Of a stretch of DNA of 64,000 bases, positions 37,923 to 60,692 are shown in pieces. The stretch is from Hippopus hippopus. Its lineage: Eukaryota; Mollusca; Bivalvia; Cardiida; Cardiidae. Numbering within the stretch: position 1 is the first letter of the stretch; every line of letters starts with the position of its first letter. The stretch lies in contig OX328103.1 in the NCBI GenBank assembly GCA_946811185.2, forward strand, positions 6,328,132 through 6,392,131, given 5' to 3'. A model generated the notes under the pieces. That model saw only the letters and a list, made by a program, of their open reading frames with translations. It made no database searches and was not told where the DNA came from. The position numbers were made by a program, and so were the translations under genes.

Positions 37923-38070
37923 TCTCCTGCACCCATTAAAAATGACTCGAGTTGAGGTAGGACTGCTTCCTTTGTCATGGAAATTTATTGACGTTAACTG
38001 GTGAGGATGCACCATTTACAGCATGCAGAGATAACAGCAATAATTGGCATTAATTTTAAAGTATCTTTAA

Positions 38071-38200
38071 CCCTTTATCACAAAATTCCTAATCTTAAAG
38101 ACCTTAAAAAGGCACCTTCTGAAAACATTGTGGGAAAGGGAGAAAATGGTGGTTACCGGCATTTTCTCCTTTTCCTACAATGTCTTGTAACCGTTCATAA
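38071..38200 (-). mobile_element. TTAA-HP MITE, right-truncated
   Basis: TTAA, then CCCTTTATCACAAAATTCC; hairpin with few mismatches; stops after AATGTCTTGTAACC. Confidence 0.7.
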
Positions 38201-38265
38201 ATTTATTGATAAATCAAAACTAGATTTATATCAACTAAGCCAAAAAAGATCCTTTTCAAATTTAG

Positions 38266-38352
38266 GTCGTTTAACCCCAAAACGACCATCCCTAATTGGG
38301 AAGTAACGACCAACTCTAAAATTAGGCAGAAACGATCAAGCCCGAAACGACC
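38266..38352. repeat. AACGACC-rich low-complexity run
   Basis: Repeated AACGACC / AACGATC / AAACGACC words at irregular 10-20 base spacing, 400 bases upstream of the N4BP1-like start. Confidence 0.4.
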
Positions 38353-38754
38353 CAGGACCGAAAAGACCCGAATTCGGACGCAAACACACATCAGAAACTG
38401 AAACAAGTCCGACTAAGAAAACCTAAGTATACAAAAGATAAGCTTAATCGATAGTTCAAGACTAAGAAGCATCAAATCACGGATGACATGCCTTATTAAC
38501 AGAAATTATGAAACGTTTTCACAATATTTTCTCTCTATCAACATTTTGGCTACCTAATGTAATGTTTTTTCGCGGATCTAGTATTAATTACGATGACCCC
38601 TTTCAAACGGTACTCATTTCCGGTGGAATTTCCAATTAAATTTCGCAGGAAAAGTCCAGAAACAATATTATGTTACCAGGTGTTAAAATAACTCATTTGT
38701 CATATGATTTGAATTTATACGCACTATTGAACAAATAAAGAACTTATAAACAAC

Positions 38755-50321
<11,567 letters not shown>

Positions 50322-50324
50322 CTT

Positions 50325-50545
50325 TTTTTACTACTCAATCCTGAGTTTTAATGACCTTAAGGAAAAAGACCCTTGACAACATTATAAGAAGGGGAGAAAA
50401 AGTCTTGTGGCCAGTAGTTTCCTCTTTTTTCCAGAATGTTTTCTGCTATTTCAAAGATGATTTCTGCAATTTGAACTGTTTTAATTTGTTGTCCACAAAT
50501 GCTTTCAGATTGGGCCAGTCTGAAATTTAGTCATCAACAGAGGGA
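50325..50545 (-). mobile_element. TTAA-HP MITE, diverged
   Basis: CTCAATCCTGAGTTTTAATG to AAATTTAGTCATC; hairpin heavily changed. Directly after the N4BP1-like stop. Confidence 0.62.
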
Positions 50546-50547
50546 CA

Positions 50548-50625
50548 AATCTTTACCAGACAGCAGAATTTTAGACTTGTTTATATTGAAAGAATTTGAA
50601 GATGACGAATAAGGCACAAATGGAA
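50548..50625 (+). mobile_element. TTAA-HP MITE left fragment
   Basis: CTTTACCAGACAGCAGAATTTTAGAC to GATGACGAATAAGG. Confidence 0.55.
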
Positions 50626-50884
50626 AGATTTTAAGCTCTCATACGCATAAAGTGCTATAGCTTTGTGATCCTTCTATGTCCATTTTTTGTTGCTTGTCAT
50701 GAACATTTACTTTGTGTGTGCACCAGAGGCCACATTTTTGAACTGATGTTCATGAAACATGGTCAGAATGGTTTGTCTTGATGATATCTCGGACAACTTT
50801 TGTTGTGTGGTAGTGGTAGAGAGTTAAACATACTTATCTTACATCAATTGTGAAACAAGTTTTGTAGAAAAATAATTCCTTATT

Positions 50885-50992
50885 GGACAGTGTTGATCCA
50901 AGATCAGACTGCACGTTCTGTGCAGTCTGATCTTGATCTTCACTGTCCACAAAAGGTCAGTGAGTCATGCTCAGCTGCCAAAGGGTTAAATT
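50885..50992. repeat. short foldback repeat (TAGATCAAGATCAGACTG)
   Basis: GATCCAAGATCAGACTGCAC mirrored by TGTGCAGTCTGATCTTGATC; ends CAGCTGCCAAAGGGTTAA. Confidence 0.7.
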
Positions 50993-51293
50993 CAATCATA
51001 ACTATGGACTCTTTGATTATACTGGTAGGTTAAAATCCAACGAAAACCTAAAATATCTATGGAACATTGTAAAGCATTATGAAAAAGCTACCCTGTAATA
51101 TCACAAGCTGAAAGTTGCAATCTATTTTAGTTACATCAAAGTGTTGCCTACAATTGTTCAAGCTATTTTTACAATTCTTTTGTTTTAAAGCTTGGCTGTT
51201 TCAGAGAAAACATGGCAAAAGGAGAAATTGGATGAATTGAGCAATTTCTCCTACAGCCACATTAATTCATTTATTCATTAATTTCACTATTAA

Positions 51294-51501
51294 CCCTTTA
51301 CCAAACAAGTTGGCCCTCAGGAAGAAAGTTTTTGGAAACAATGTTGGAAAAGAAGGAAATGCTTGGTACCAGCATTTTCTGTTTTTCCCTCATTGTATTT
51401 TACTGTTTCAAGATAAATTCCATCATTTGAGCCATATTTCATTTGTTATCTGCTAGTGTGTTCAATATGGATGATTTGAAAGTTTTATCATTGGTAAAGG
51501 G
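51294..51501 (-). mobile_element. TTAA-HP MITE, full length, diverged
   Basis: TTAA on both sides; hairpin with mismatches. Confidence 0.83.
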
Positions 51502-51710
51502 TTAAACATGGTGTCACGTGATACACTTTTAAAACAAAACTAGTTATTTTATGAAGCAGTGGACTTTTTTTTTTTTCATCTTTTAAAATTATGTTATTGT
51601 ATAATTATCTAAAGTTTTACTTGATGCCAACACAGGTGCTTTTAGAAAAGTTGGTTGTAGAGTAAAACTGGTCCGATAGACAGCCTGTATTGAGGAGTCC
51701 TTCCCTTTAA

Positions 51711-51923
51711 CTGTGTACTAAACAGCAAAATTTTAGACTAGTCCAAATTAAAAGCATTTGCAGAAGACATATGTGGTTCATAAGATGAAACTCTGTGAAA
51801 GGATAGGAAACATTGTTGGAAAAGGAGCAAATGTTGGTTACCAGCATTTTCTCCTTTTTCCACTATGTTTTTAAATGTCCTTTTTTCTAGGGTTGTTAAA
51901 AACTGGAATTGTTTGGTAAAGGG
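51711..51923 (+). mobile_element. TTAA-HP MITE, full length
   Basis: TTAA on both sides; hairpin with mismatches. Confidence 0.85.
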
Positions 51924-52226
51924 TTAAAAGACCATAATTATTCAGATTTTTTGTACAAAATTAAAATTTTCATAAAACTCTGATAAGTACTACTAAATAA
52001 TATCCTTCTGTGCTAACATAATGATACTGGACAAGTACATTCAATAACATGGTGGGGATTTTGCCAAAAGGTTGGTCCTTTTGCAATGCAGACTGTCTAT
52101 TTTGATGAAACCAGATATGATATTTTTGTACCTATTTTGATAGGAAGCAATATAAACAACATTGATTTTGACATTTCCTACAATTCTTTTCTGCAAAACT
52201 CTGGTACAGAATCTAAAAGTACCTAA

Positions 52227-52444
52227 ACTGTTTACCAAAGGACGAAATTTTAAAGTGGTCCAAATTGAAAGCATTTGCGTGTGACAAATTCTTCTTAAAT
52301 GATTGGATTTCTCTTTAATAGGACAGTAAACATTAAGGGAAAAGAAGAAAATGCTGGTTAACAGCATTTTCTGCTTTTCCCACTTTATTTTTAAAAGCTG
52401 TATTTCTAAGGGGTCGTTAAAACTTGTTATTGTGTGGTAAAGGG
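52227..52444 (+). mobile_element. TTAA-HP MITE
   Basis: Left end CTGTTTACCAAAGGACG; tip GGTTAACAGC; TTAA on the right. Confidence 0.8.
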
Positions 52445-52572
52445 TTAAGATGCTACATAGCATTGTAACGAAATGATGTTTACCCTTAGAATGCCGCATA
52501 AACCCAACAGACATTTTTCTGACTAGAAATAAGACCCAAATAATTGCAATTTTAAGGTTGCTTCTGGTCAGA

Positions 52573-52642
52573 ATGTCTCAGCAAAGTGGACAAAGTAGAT
52601 CACATTTTGTGCAGTCTGATTTTGATCTAAACTGACCGCAAG
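52573..52642. repeat. short foldback repeat (TAGATCAAGATCAGACTG)
   Basis: Diverged copy with internal loss: AAAGTAGATCACATTTTGTG, CAGTCTGATTTTGATCTAAA. Confidence 0.5.
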
Positions 52643-52845
52643 GCAAGCATAGTTGTGAAAGGCTCTGCAAGGGTTAAAACTGTTTTTCTTACATTGTTTT
52701 TTCTTTATTCATCTATGTTTTGCCAAATATTACGCAAATTAATTCAGTGCTAAAACATATTTGAAACTGGTATGATTCTAATAATCAGAACAACTCCTTT
52801 TGAGAGACCTCCGTTTGATTCCTTCTCATTGCTTTCCAACCTTAA

Positions 52846-53053
52846 CTCATTACCAAACGACAAAATTGCAGATTGATCCAAACTGAAAGCATTTGCAGAC
52901 GACAAAATATATGCGACTCAAAAATAGAAATTTGATTTGGGAAGGGTAGAAAACATTGTGGGAAAAGTTACCAGCATTTTCTCCTTTTCCTACAATGTTT
53001 TAAAAAGCTTTCTTTCTCGGGGTTGTTAAAAGTCGGGATTGTGTGGTAAAGGG
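52846..53053 (+). mobile_element. TTAA-HP MITE with partial hairpin deletion
   Basis: TTAA on both sides; GTGGGAAAAG jumps to TTACCAGC, losing part of the first arm. Confidence 0.87.
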
Positions 53054-53098
53054 TTAAACAACTGAATCTGCATTAGAGGACCACCTGCCTTAAGAGAC

Positions 53099-53344
53099 CA
53101 CTTGGCCTTGTAGCTCACTGGTTAGCATATCTGACTCATAACCTGGTGGTTGCGGGTTCCATACTGGTCTGTGGCAAACTTTCTTTTTGGCTTTTTTTGG
53201 CCTCTCACCTCTGATGCATGAGACAAAGTAGTCAGTTGCTTAGAAAGGAAGTTGTGTCAGTGCTGGTGTGAGAATTCCAGGAATAACATATGAAGATGCA
53301 TTGGGTGACATGATATGACCTTAGCTGTTATACGAACCAAACCG
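53099..53344 (+). mobile_element. tRNA-derived SINE
   Basis: Head TTGTAGCTCACTGGTTAGC (A box) and GTTGCGGGTTCCATACTGG (B box) with a CAT anticodon-like loop. TAAGAGAC flanks both ends (53091-53098, 53345-53352). Confidence 0.68.
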
Positions 53345-53358
53345 TAAGAGACTGCATT

Positions 53359-53591
53359 ACTACACAATCCCAACTTTTAACAACCATGTGAAAGATCCCT
53401 TATGAAAAAATTGTGAGAAAAGGAGAAAGTGCTGGTAGCCAGCATTTTCTCCTTTTCCCAAGATGTTTTCTACCCTTCCCAAATCAAATTTCAGTTTTTC
53501 AATTACTTTCATGTTGTTGTTTGCAAATGCTTCCAATTCGGACCAGAAAGCAATTTGGACCAGTCTGAAATTTTGTCTGTTGGTAAAGAAT
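53359..53591 (-). mobile_element. TTAA-HP MITE
   Basis: Hairpin tip GGTAGCCAGC; a short duplication (TTGGACCAG) near the right end. Confidence 0.8.
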
Positions 53592-53738
53592 TAAAGTATG
53601 CTAAGGTGGTCTCTGGGTACAGGTTTGACTATTATTTGGCAAAAAGTCTCGGTCAACTCTTCCTCAAACAACCGTTTTTAAACCTGCCCAAATGAAAGCA
53701 TCTGCAGATGAAAAAGTAAGTGTGATATTTGTCTTTAA

Positions 53739-53893
53739 CCCTTTACCACACAATGACGCCTTTTAACACCCCTGAAGAAGAGGCCTTTTCTACCCTATCA
53801 AAGAAAAGTTGCGTCATTTGAGCCACTATGAAATTGTCTTCTGCAAATGCTTTCAATTTGGATAGGTCTTAAATTTTGCCGTTTGGTAAAGGG
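53739..53893 (-). mobile_element. TTAA-HP MITE with the whole hairpin removed
   Basis: 155 bp against 221 bp in subfamily b copies; GAGGCCTTTT joins TCTACCC. TTAA on both sides. Confidence 0.9.
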
Positions 53894-53899
53894 TTAAGC

Positions 53900-54095
53900 G
53901 TGTAGAAAACATTTGTTATGGGCAAAGGATAAAATGGTGGTTACCTTTGTGTAAAAAGGGAGAAAATGCTGGTTACTGGTATTTTGTCCTTTTTCCACCC
54001 TATTAGAGACAGAAATGATCATTTGAGCCATATTTAGTTTGTCATTTGTGAATGCATTCAATTTGGCAGAGGACAAAATTTTGTCGTTGGGTAAA
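53900..54095 (-). mobile_element. TTAA-HP MITE, degraded
   Basis: Hairpin and right end recognisable (GGACAAAATTTTGTCG, GGGTAAAGAG). Confidence 0.65.
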
Positions 54096-54465
54096 GAGTT
54101 CAAAGACATATACACACGGTACAGATGCTTTTAAGTACATGTATATGTACATATACATGTACATAGAGAAACAATACTTTTTAGTACAATGTGCTTGTAA
54201 ATCTTTGTACTTCATAATAATACAGAAGGGACTCAGGAATTACTTGATCTGCTACTAGTCATTGTTTCACTCAAAACTTGAACTCTTTCAGTACCACAGG
54301 GAAAAGCATGGGCTTTTGTAGATGTCATGGATCAAAAATTTCCTAAGTTTAAGTGGATTGTATTTTCAGTCGGCAAAAGAGCATAGAGTTTATATCAATC
54401 CCATAAAATCCATCCGAGTTTCAGTGAATTGTATTTTTAGCCTTTGAAAGAGGTTGAGTTTATAC

Positions 54466-55078
54466 GAGCCATACTCTTGCAAAAGGGATCTTTATGGATC
54501 TCTGTGATGCATGATACCAAATAGGTAATCACAGTATTATAGTGTAATAGTTAATATTCTAACACGACACGTGAATTCGGCTCTTTAAACACAGTGCAAC
54601 TAAAGCGTGGTAAAATCTACGTTATTCTATGTAGAGTGACATCATTCTATATAGAGTGACGTCATTCTGTATAAAGTAAGTAAGTTATTCAATGGAATAT
54701 AATCTGCATCCGCGTTTTTACTCTGAGTATGAAGTTGTTTTCCTTTGATTAAGAGTTGGTCATGTTAGAATCGAAATAATCTTCTTTCTATGGTGGTTTA
54801 TCGTTCAATAAACCACGTTGTGAGTTATGAGGCGCAATGAATAAACCACTCGGGCTATTGCCCTTGTGGATTAATTATGCAATAGATCCATAAAATCCAG
54901 TTTGTCTGACAAATGGCTCATTTATGAGGTACACTGGTCCTTTGAGCTGCAGAAAATTGACCAATGGTAAAAAGTTTTGGCCCAGGTCAGCCTGCACAGA
55001 CTGCGCAGGCTGACCTGGGTCGATACTTTTTGCAGATGTATTAAGCCCTATTTTTTTCACAGAGCATGGCTCATATTT
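54466..55078. mobile_element. GTGAAAAGGGGG-end MITE with nested foldback
   Basis: Host pieces on both sides of 54561-54868; right end TGTATTAAGCCC...CACAGAGCATGGCTCAT. Confidence 0.7.
54561..54868. mobile_element. foldback element (GGTTTATTGAA arms), truncated copy
   Basis: Nearly identical to 35146-35450, including the TCATTCTATATAGAGTGACG repeats; lacks the final inverted arm. Confidence 0.72.
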
Positions 55079-55098
55079 CTTTCAAAGATTTAGAAAAA

Positions 55099-55297
55099 AA
55101 ACCAACCCTTTGCAAAATGGTAATGAAAACAATGTTGGAAAAGGACAAAATGCTGGTAACCAACACTTACATATACACCTTTTCTGACATTATTTTCTAC
55201 CCTATTAAAGATGAATTTCATCAATAGAGCCACATTCGATTTGTCAACTGCAAAATGCTTTCAGTTTGTGCAAGTCTAAAATTTTGTTGTTTTGTAA
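55099..55297 (-). mobile_element. TTAA-HP MITE, diverged
   Basis: Tip GGTAACCAAC; right end TTTTGTAAAGTGC. Confidence 0.65.
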
Positions 55298-55314
55298 AGT
55301 GCTTTCAAAATTAA

Positions 55315-55533
55315 CCTTTCACCAAACAATCCCGGCTTTTAATGACCCTTAGAAAGAAGCCTTTCAAAAACATGGGGAAATGGAGAAAATGCTGGTAACC
55401 AGCATTTTCTCCTTTTCCCATAACGTTTTCCATCCTTTCAGTGGCTAATCTGATCATGTTTGCCACATTCAATTTGAAGTCTGCAAATGTTTTCAGTTTG
55501 GGCCAGTCTAAAAAATTGTTCTTTGGTAAACAG
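55315..55533 (-). mobile_element. TTAA-HP MITE, full length
   Basis: TTAA, then CCTTTCACCAAACAATCCC; hairpin good. Confidence 0.83.
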
Positions 55534-55825
55534 CTAATTTCATATGTAAGCTTTGTATAACAACAGAAATGTCACACAGAGCTTTATCATAATTATGTTG
55601 AATTGTTGATATAAAAAATCATACAAACATAAATCAACTGTACATGACAATTGCATAACAGTTACATTTCTATTTTTGTTAGTTGATTTTTTAATTGTGA
55701 AAAGAGATAAATAAAATTTTATGTGACAATAATTGTGTTTTTAAGGGTTTTTTCTTTTCAGTGTGAATTAGAGGTTGAATTATTTTTTCATCGTGGCTAA
55801 TTTCAGTACTAAAACATTTTTCATA

Positions 55826-56275
55826 TGCCTGAAGGGACATATTATGTCATGCCCCTTTTTGTCCTCTCTCTCTCTTTCTCTCTCTTCCGCTCTATTTGTC
55901 TGTTAGCATTTTCTTGTCCACTCTATGTCTCTTGAATCCCTATTTTGATCTTGAAAATATTTCAAAGATTGTGTGCACCTTGATCAAACAACATATATCC
56001 AGAGGTTTCAGACCTAAGCCTCAAAGGTCAAGGTCACAGCAGTGGGTCAAAGGTCACATGCTCTTAAATCATATCTTCTTTATATCTCTTGAACCTATGG
56101 TCTGTTATTTGAAATATTTCACTCATGCATGCACATTGATGAAATGATGGGCAGAGCAGAAGAGGTTGCAGAGCCCAGGCTCAAAGTTCAAGTTCACAGC
56201 AGAGGGTCAAAGGTCACATGCTCTTTATTTGTGTCCTCTTGATATCTCATGAACCCAGGCCTGATTTTGAAAATA
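55826..56275 (+). mobile_element. short pearl-like element
   Basis: Start ATATGCCTGAAGGGACATAT, (CT)n at 55862-55886, and two roughly 170 bp units ending GGGTCAAAGGTCACATGCTCTT. Confidence 0.55.
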
Positions 56276-56277
56276 GT

Positions 56278-56399
56278 CTGACTGGTAATGAACATTTTCT
56301 CCTTTTTCAATAATGCTTTCTTCTCTTTGAATGTTATTATGCCATCTGCAACTGTTTTCATTATGGGCTAGTCTACAGTTTGTTGTTTGGTACAGAGTT
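56278..56399 (-). mobile_element. TTAA-HP MITE, left-truncated
   Basis: Starts in the hairpin; right end GTTTGGTACAGAG. Confidence 0.6.
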
Positions 56400-56487
56400 T
56401 TTAAAAGCAGACAGAAGATGTGAAAGGACAGATATTTTTTATGAGAGGCTCTATCAATTGTTAAATCTTTACTCCCACTGGGTTCAA

Positions 56488-56687
56488 GATGTGTCCAAAT
56501 TAAAAGCAATTGCAGATGACAAATTGAATGTGGCTGAAGCAATTGAAATTGCCTATAATATGGTAAAAAAAAATTGTGCATAAAGGCAAAAATGCTGGTA
56601 ACCAGTATTTTCTCCTTTTTCCACAATGCTTTCAAAAGCATTTTTCTCAAGGTCATTCATTAAGAGTCGGGATTGTTTGGTAAAGGA
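56488..56687 (+). mobile_element. TTAA-HP MITE, left end shortened
   Basis: Right end TTGGTAAAGGA then TTAA shared with the next copy. Confidence 0.78.
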
Positions 56688-56691
56688 TTAA

Positions 56692-56870
56692 CCCTACAAA
56701 ATGACCCAAAGCATTTGAAGGCTACTTATTGTGTTTCAAACTGTGGGACTTGCCTTTGAAAGAGTAAAAAACATTGTAGGAAAAGGAGAAAATGCAGGTT
56801 AGCCGCATTTTTCCTTTTTCCCACAATGTTTTCGAAAGCCCCTTTCTCTATGGGTCTTTAAAACACAGTC
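56692..56870 (+). mobile_element. TTAA-HP MITE, diverged
   Basis: Hairpin tip GCAGGTTAGCCGC. Confidence 0.65.
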
Positions 56871-57179
56871 TGAATGGCAGAATATCATTGTACTTGCACA
56901 GCAGGGTTTATTTTTTTATCAGTAACTGTATGATCCTGTGTCAAAAAATATAAAGAAAAAATTGTGTCCTTGAAATGTTGGCTGATAAAATTTCAAGTTA
57001 AACAGTCATGTGCATGATTATAGCCCTATTCTACTTCATTACAGTAATTGGAATCTTTGCCAACTGTACTTAAATGATTCTACATAAAAGAGGATTGGCA
57101 AAAAGAAAATTCTTATGACCTTGATTTTAAAGTGACATGCAACCAGATTTCTGTTCATAAGATTTTGAAAAAGTCTTGA

Positions 57180-57401
57180 CATTACCAAACAACAAAATTT
57201 TTGACTGGTCCATATTGAAAGTAATTGCAGACTACAAATTAAAAATGGCTTAAATGCTTAACATTCGTCCTTGACAGGTTAGAAAACAATGTGGAAAAAG
57301 GAGAAAATGCTGGTTACCAGCATTTTCTCCTTTTTCCACAATGTTTTCTAAAGGATTCTACCTCATGGTCGTTAAATGTCGGGATTTTGTGTGATAAAGG
57401 G
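57180..57401 (+). mobile_element. TTAA-HP MITE with paired arm substitution
   Basis: Perfect inner palindrome 57291-57339, GTGGAAAAAGG against CCTTTTTCCAC, changed on both sides from GTGGGAAAAGG. TTAA on the right. Confidence 0.88.
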
Positions 57402-57546
57402 TTAACGAAAACTGGGGTCGTTTTTTTTCCTGAACATTCATTTTTAGATCACTCTAAAACAATAACGTGTAGACAGAAATACATGTAGACAACGAGACGA
57501 TTGTCCCATTCTTTATTATAGTTTGCTCTAAATTTCCTTACATTTT

Positions 57547-57612
57547 TAAGTCTACTGGCCAAAGGCCAGCAACCTTTTGTCTTGGCCCTTTGTCATAGTT
57601 TAAATCCCCAGC
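57547..57612 (+). repeat. pearl-like left-end fragment
   Basis: CTACTGGCCAAAGGCCAGCA, as at 4187. Confidence 0.55.
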
Positions 57613-57883
57613 TTGGCTAAATTTTTCAAGGACCGATGGCAGTCACTATAACAGGAGTACTCCCTCTCTCACCGCTGACCATCATTTTGATGATGGTTAT
57701 ATGGGTAAGCAGCCAGTGGCTTTGGAAGAAATGACAAACAATAGTTAAAGAAACTCTTGGAATGCATGGATAGATGCACTTGCCTCCATAATTTAACAAA
57801 ACTAATTTTGAAAAGGCATTAAACACTCTAGAAATTAACAAATAATATCCCTCGTAATGCAGAAAATCTACGCTATTGTATAA

Positions 57884-59052
57884 GAAGAGGGCCATGAAAG
57901 CCCTGTATTGCTCTGCTGTCTTCTAAATAAATGTTCATGCACTTACCAGTAATTGGCAATGACAGAGATTAAAATCATGAGTCTGTACAAGAGGTCAGTA
58001 TGGCAATATTAAGCTTCATAGAGAAACTAGCCTATAGACTAGCTGCCCAAACTACATGTAACTGTTATGAGTGAACAGGAATTATTTCTATTGATCAGTA
58101 TAAGAGCTTAAGTCACATTGACTTTATGTACTACAAGAAGATTTTTAAAATGTTTAACAATATTTATTAGCCTAAAACATACTACTGTCAGGGCTGACCG
58201 CAGGGCTATAGTTTTAATGGACATAATAATAATTTAAGAATCTTGCTTCAGGTCCATCAGATGAAGCTACATGCAACTTTGGTAAACCTAGACCTTTCAT
58301 TTAGTTTTCAGTTTATAAGCCCAAGTAAATTTCGTGCCACCAGGGTGGGGACAATTTCGACCCCAGTACTATAATTGGGCCAATCACAGCACAGGGTCTA
58401 CTAGATGAAGCTGCATAAGATGTGGCCAAGTGACTTACTTTTTGACCCTACATGACCAAGTTTCAAAACATACAAAATATCATTAAAACAAACATTCTGA
58501 CCAAGTTTTATGAGTATCAGACTGAAAATATGGCCTCTAGAGTGCACACAAGGTCTTTTGAGATTTGGCCCAGTGACCTACTTTTTGACCCGATGTGACC
58601 CATTTCCAAAATTGTCCAAGATATCAGAACAAAATATTCTAACAGTTTTATGAGTATCAGGCTGAAAATGTAGCCTCTAGAGTACACACAAGGTGTTTCT
58701 AAGATTTGTCCTGGTCACCTACTTTCTGACCCAATGTGACCCATTTTCAAACTTGGCCGAGATAGCATCAAGACAAACATTCTGACCAAGTTTCATGCAT
58801 ATCAGACAGAAAATATGGCCGCTAGAGTGCACACAAGGTTTTTCTAAGATTTGACCTGGTGACCAATTTTTAGCCCAACATGACCCATTATCGAACTTGT
58901 TCCAGGTATAATCAAGACAAACAGTCTGACCAAGTTTCATGAGTATTGTACGGAAAATGTGGCTTCTAGAGTGCACACAAAGTGATTGTTGACGCCTGGA
59001 CGACGTACGACAAAAGCTGACCTTCAGCACTTTGTGCTCAGGTGAGCTAAAA
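57884..59052 (-). mobile_element. pearl-like element with about 144 bp tandem core
   Basis: From AAGAGGGCCATGAAAGCCCT to GTGCTCAGGTGAGCTAAAA. Four units near 144 bp share the core with 19193-20433. The 121-residue minus frame is a repeat translation. Confidence 0.72.
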
Positions 59053-59847
59053 GGGGAACAAAACTCTTTAGGTGAGACATTCACGTTGAGAAAGAATAGA
59101 AAAGATTCATTAAAATAAATTTTAAAAAAATCCTCATATGGTGCTCTTTTTCATTTTTTCAGGATGTTTTAAAAGCCTAATACAACAGCAGACGACTCAC
59201 AGGGCTTCTGCATGCAAAGTGTTTACCTATTATCTATATATTAATGGGAAGCGAGAGATATGTCACTTTCCAACCCATCCCTATCGTACGGTTACACCTT
59301 AAGAATTTTGTTGTACTTAAAAAAAATATACACCTTTTGCTAGCGGTGTGGTAAAATGTAAAAAGGATTGTTATTAATAGTTTATCTTGATACATATGTT
59401 TTCTAGAATGTGTTTAGATCCATTTTTATTTTCATCTTCGACAAACAGAAAACTCTTTCCGTATTGGAGGGAATAGGCCAAGATTTATGTACACATAGGT
59501 ATTTGTTCATGGGGGAGGCGTTTCGCTGTGTAATGTTAACACGACGAAAAGATAGTTATAATTTTTTTTATTAAGTCAGAGTCTGCTTGTGTTCAATTTA
59601 GACATAGACAGCCTGATAAAAAAGTATTTGGATATAGATCTAATAATTGAATAATTTGAACGAAAATGGCTTATTAATGGCGTTATTCTTAGCACAGGAA
59701 GAATATATAGACCGTGGTCTAACACTAACAGGACAATAGCCTAGCGTATCAGGCATATTTTCTGGTCATGGATAAAGTGCTGCAGAACAGAATGCTGTGT
59801 GCATAATGTATCTACTGGTGATTTTTTTGTGGGAACGTGGCAATAAG
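59053..59847. other. spacer, nothing recognised
   Basis: No supported gene, RNA or repeat family. Confidence 0.45.
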
Positions 59848-60061
59848 CACGAACCCCTTTCTAAACAATCCGGTGGTTTTTCGACCCCGAGAAAAAGAGA
59901 CTTTTGAAAACACTGTGGCACGAAGAGAAACCAGCTTTTTCTTTTCACAATATTTTTTATCTCTTTAAAGACAAATTCCGTGTTTTTGAGGAACTTTTAT
60001 GATGTCTGTAATTGCTTTGAATTTGGACATATCTGAAATTTTGTCGTGTGGTAAAGAAATA
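59848..60061 (-). mobile_element. TTAA-HP MITE, diverged
   Basis: CCCTTTCTAAACAATCCGG end; hairpin shortened; right end GTGTGGTAAAGAA. Confidence 0.7.
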
Positions 60062-60109
60062 AGCTCTAAATGATTCTACAAGGAACACAGGGACCCTTTA
60101 TCAGCTTAA

Positions 60110-60330
60110 CCCTTTACCACACGACCAGATTTTAGCCCTGTCCAAATTGAAAGCATTTGCTGATGACAGTTTCAATGTGGCTCATATGAAATGAGTTTTC
60201 TTTGATAGGGTAGAAAACATTGTGGGAAAAGGAGAAAATGCTGGTAACCAGCATTTTCTCCTTTTCCCACAATGTTTTCAAAAGCCATCTCTTTCAGGGG
60301 TGTTAAAAGTCGTCATTGTGTGGTAAAGGG
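60110..60330 (+). mobile_element. TTAA-HP MITE, full length, well preserved
   Basis: TTAA on both sides, CCCTTTACCACACGACC left end, CGTCATTGTGTGGTAAAGGG right end, perfect 67 bp palindrome. Confidence 0.94.
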
Positions 60331-60359
60331 TTAAGTCAACATAATTGAATGATTAAGCA

Positions 60360-60651
60360 GCGTTCCACGGATTTTTATCGTCTGCACTGAATCACGTGTC
60401 GTCTGCCTTGACTGGCTCGATTCGTATTTCGAAGTCTTCGATCGCGAAATGTGGCGAAAGTGAAACTAAGAAGAATTATGCTAATAACTAGACTAAATCG
60501 ATTTCTACTGTATAGTCCTCAAAAAACAGGATGCGGATCGTGAATTATATCAGCTTGTAACTCATTGACAAGTCAATCATCTAATAGAATACATTTGTGC
60601 TCAAGGAATAGTTGAAGGTGGCATTAAAGTTGTGAACGATCCAAGAAAACC
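60360..60651 (+). promoter_or_regulatory. possible promoter/5'UTR of the tentative gene
   Basis: Local cluster of CG dinucleotides in an otherwise CpG-poor window, with a CACGTG E-box at 60393-60398. No clear TATA box. Confidence 0.3.
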
Positions 60652-60692
60652 ATGTTTTATCAGGAGAATTTCAACACAACCAGAACGCCCAT
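60652..60692 (+). CDS. tentative first coding exon
   Basis: ATG, 13 codons and two bases before a strong GTAAGT donor. In phase with the next candidate exon. Confidence 0.35.

Larger units (their letters stand above)
36426..38754. promoter_or_regulatory. divergent intergenic region of OSGEP and the N4BP1-like gene
   Basis: 2.3 kb between two divergent start codons. It must hold both promoters, but is mostly repeats (MITEs and a 0.8 kb foldback element). The least repeated part is about 38400-38750. No TATA box was recognised. Confidence 0.5.

Noticed and set aside
37691..37978. Threonine/proline-rich minus-strand frame of 95 residues
   Set aside because: Encoded entirely by the subrepeats of the foldback arm; low complexity without family or start context.
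53104..53175. Possible functional tRNA gene with CAT anticodon
   Set aside because: A and B boxes are present, but the acceptor stem does not pair and the copy has flanking duplications and a long tail, so a SINE is more likely.
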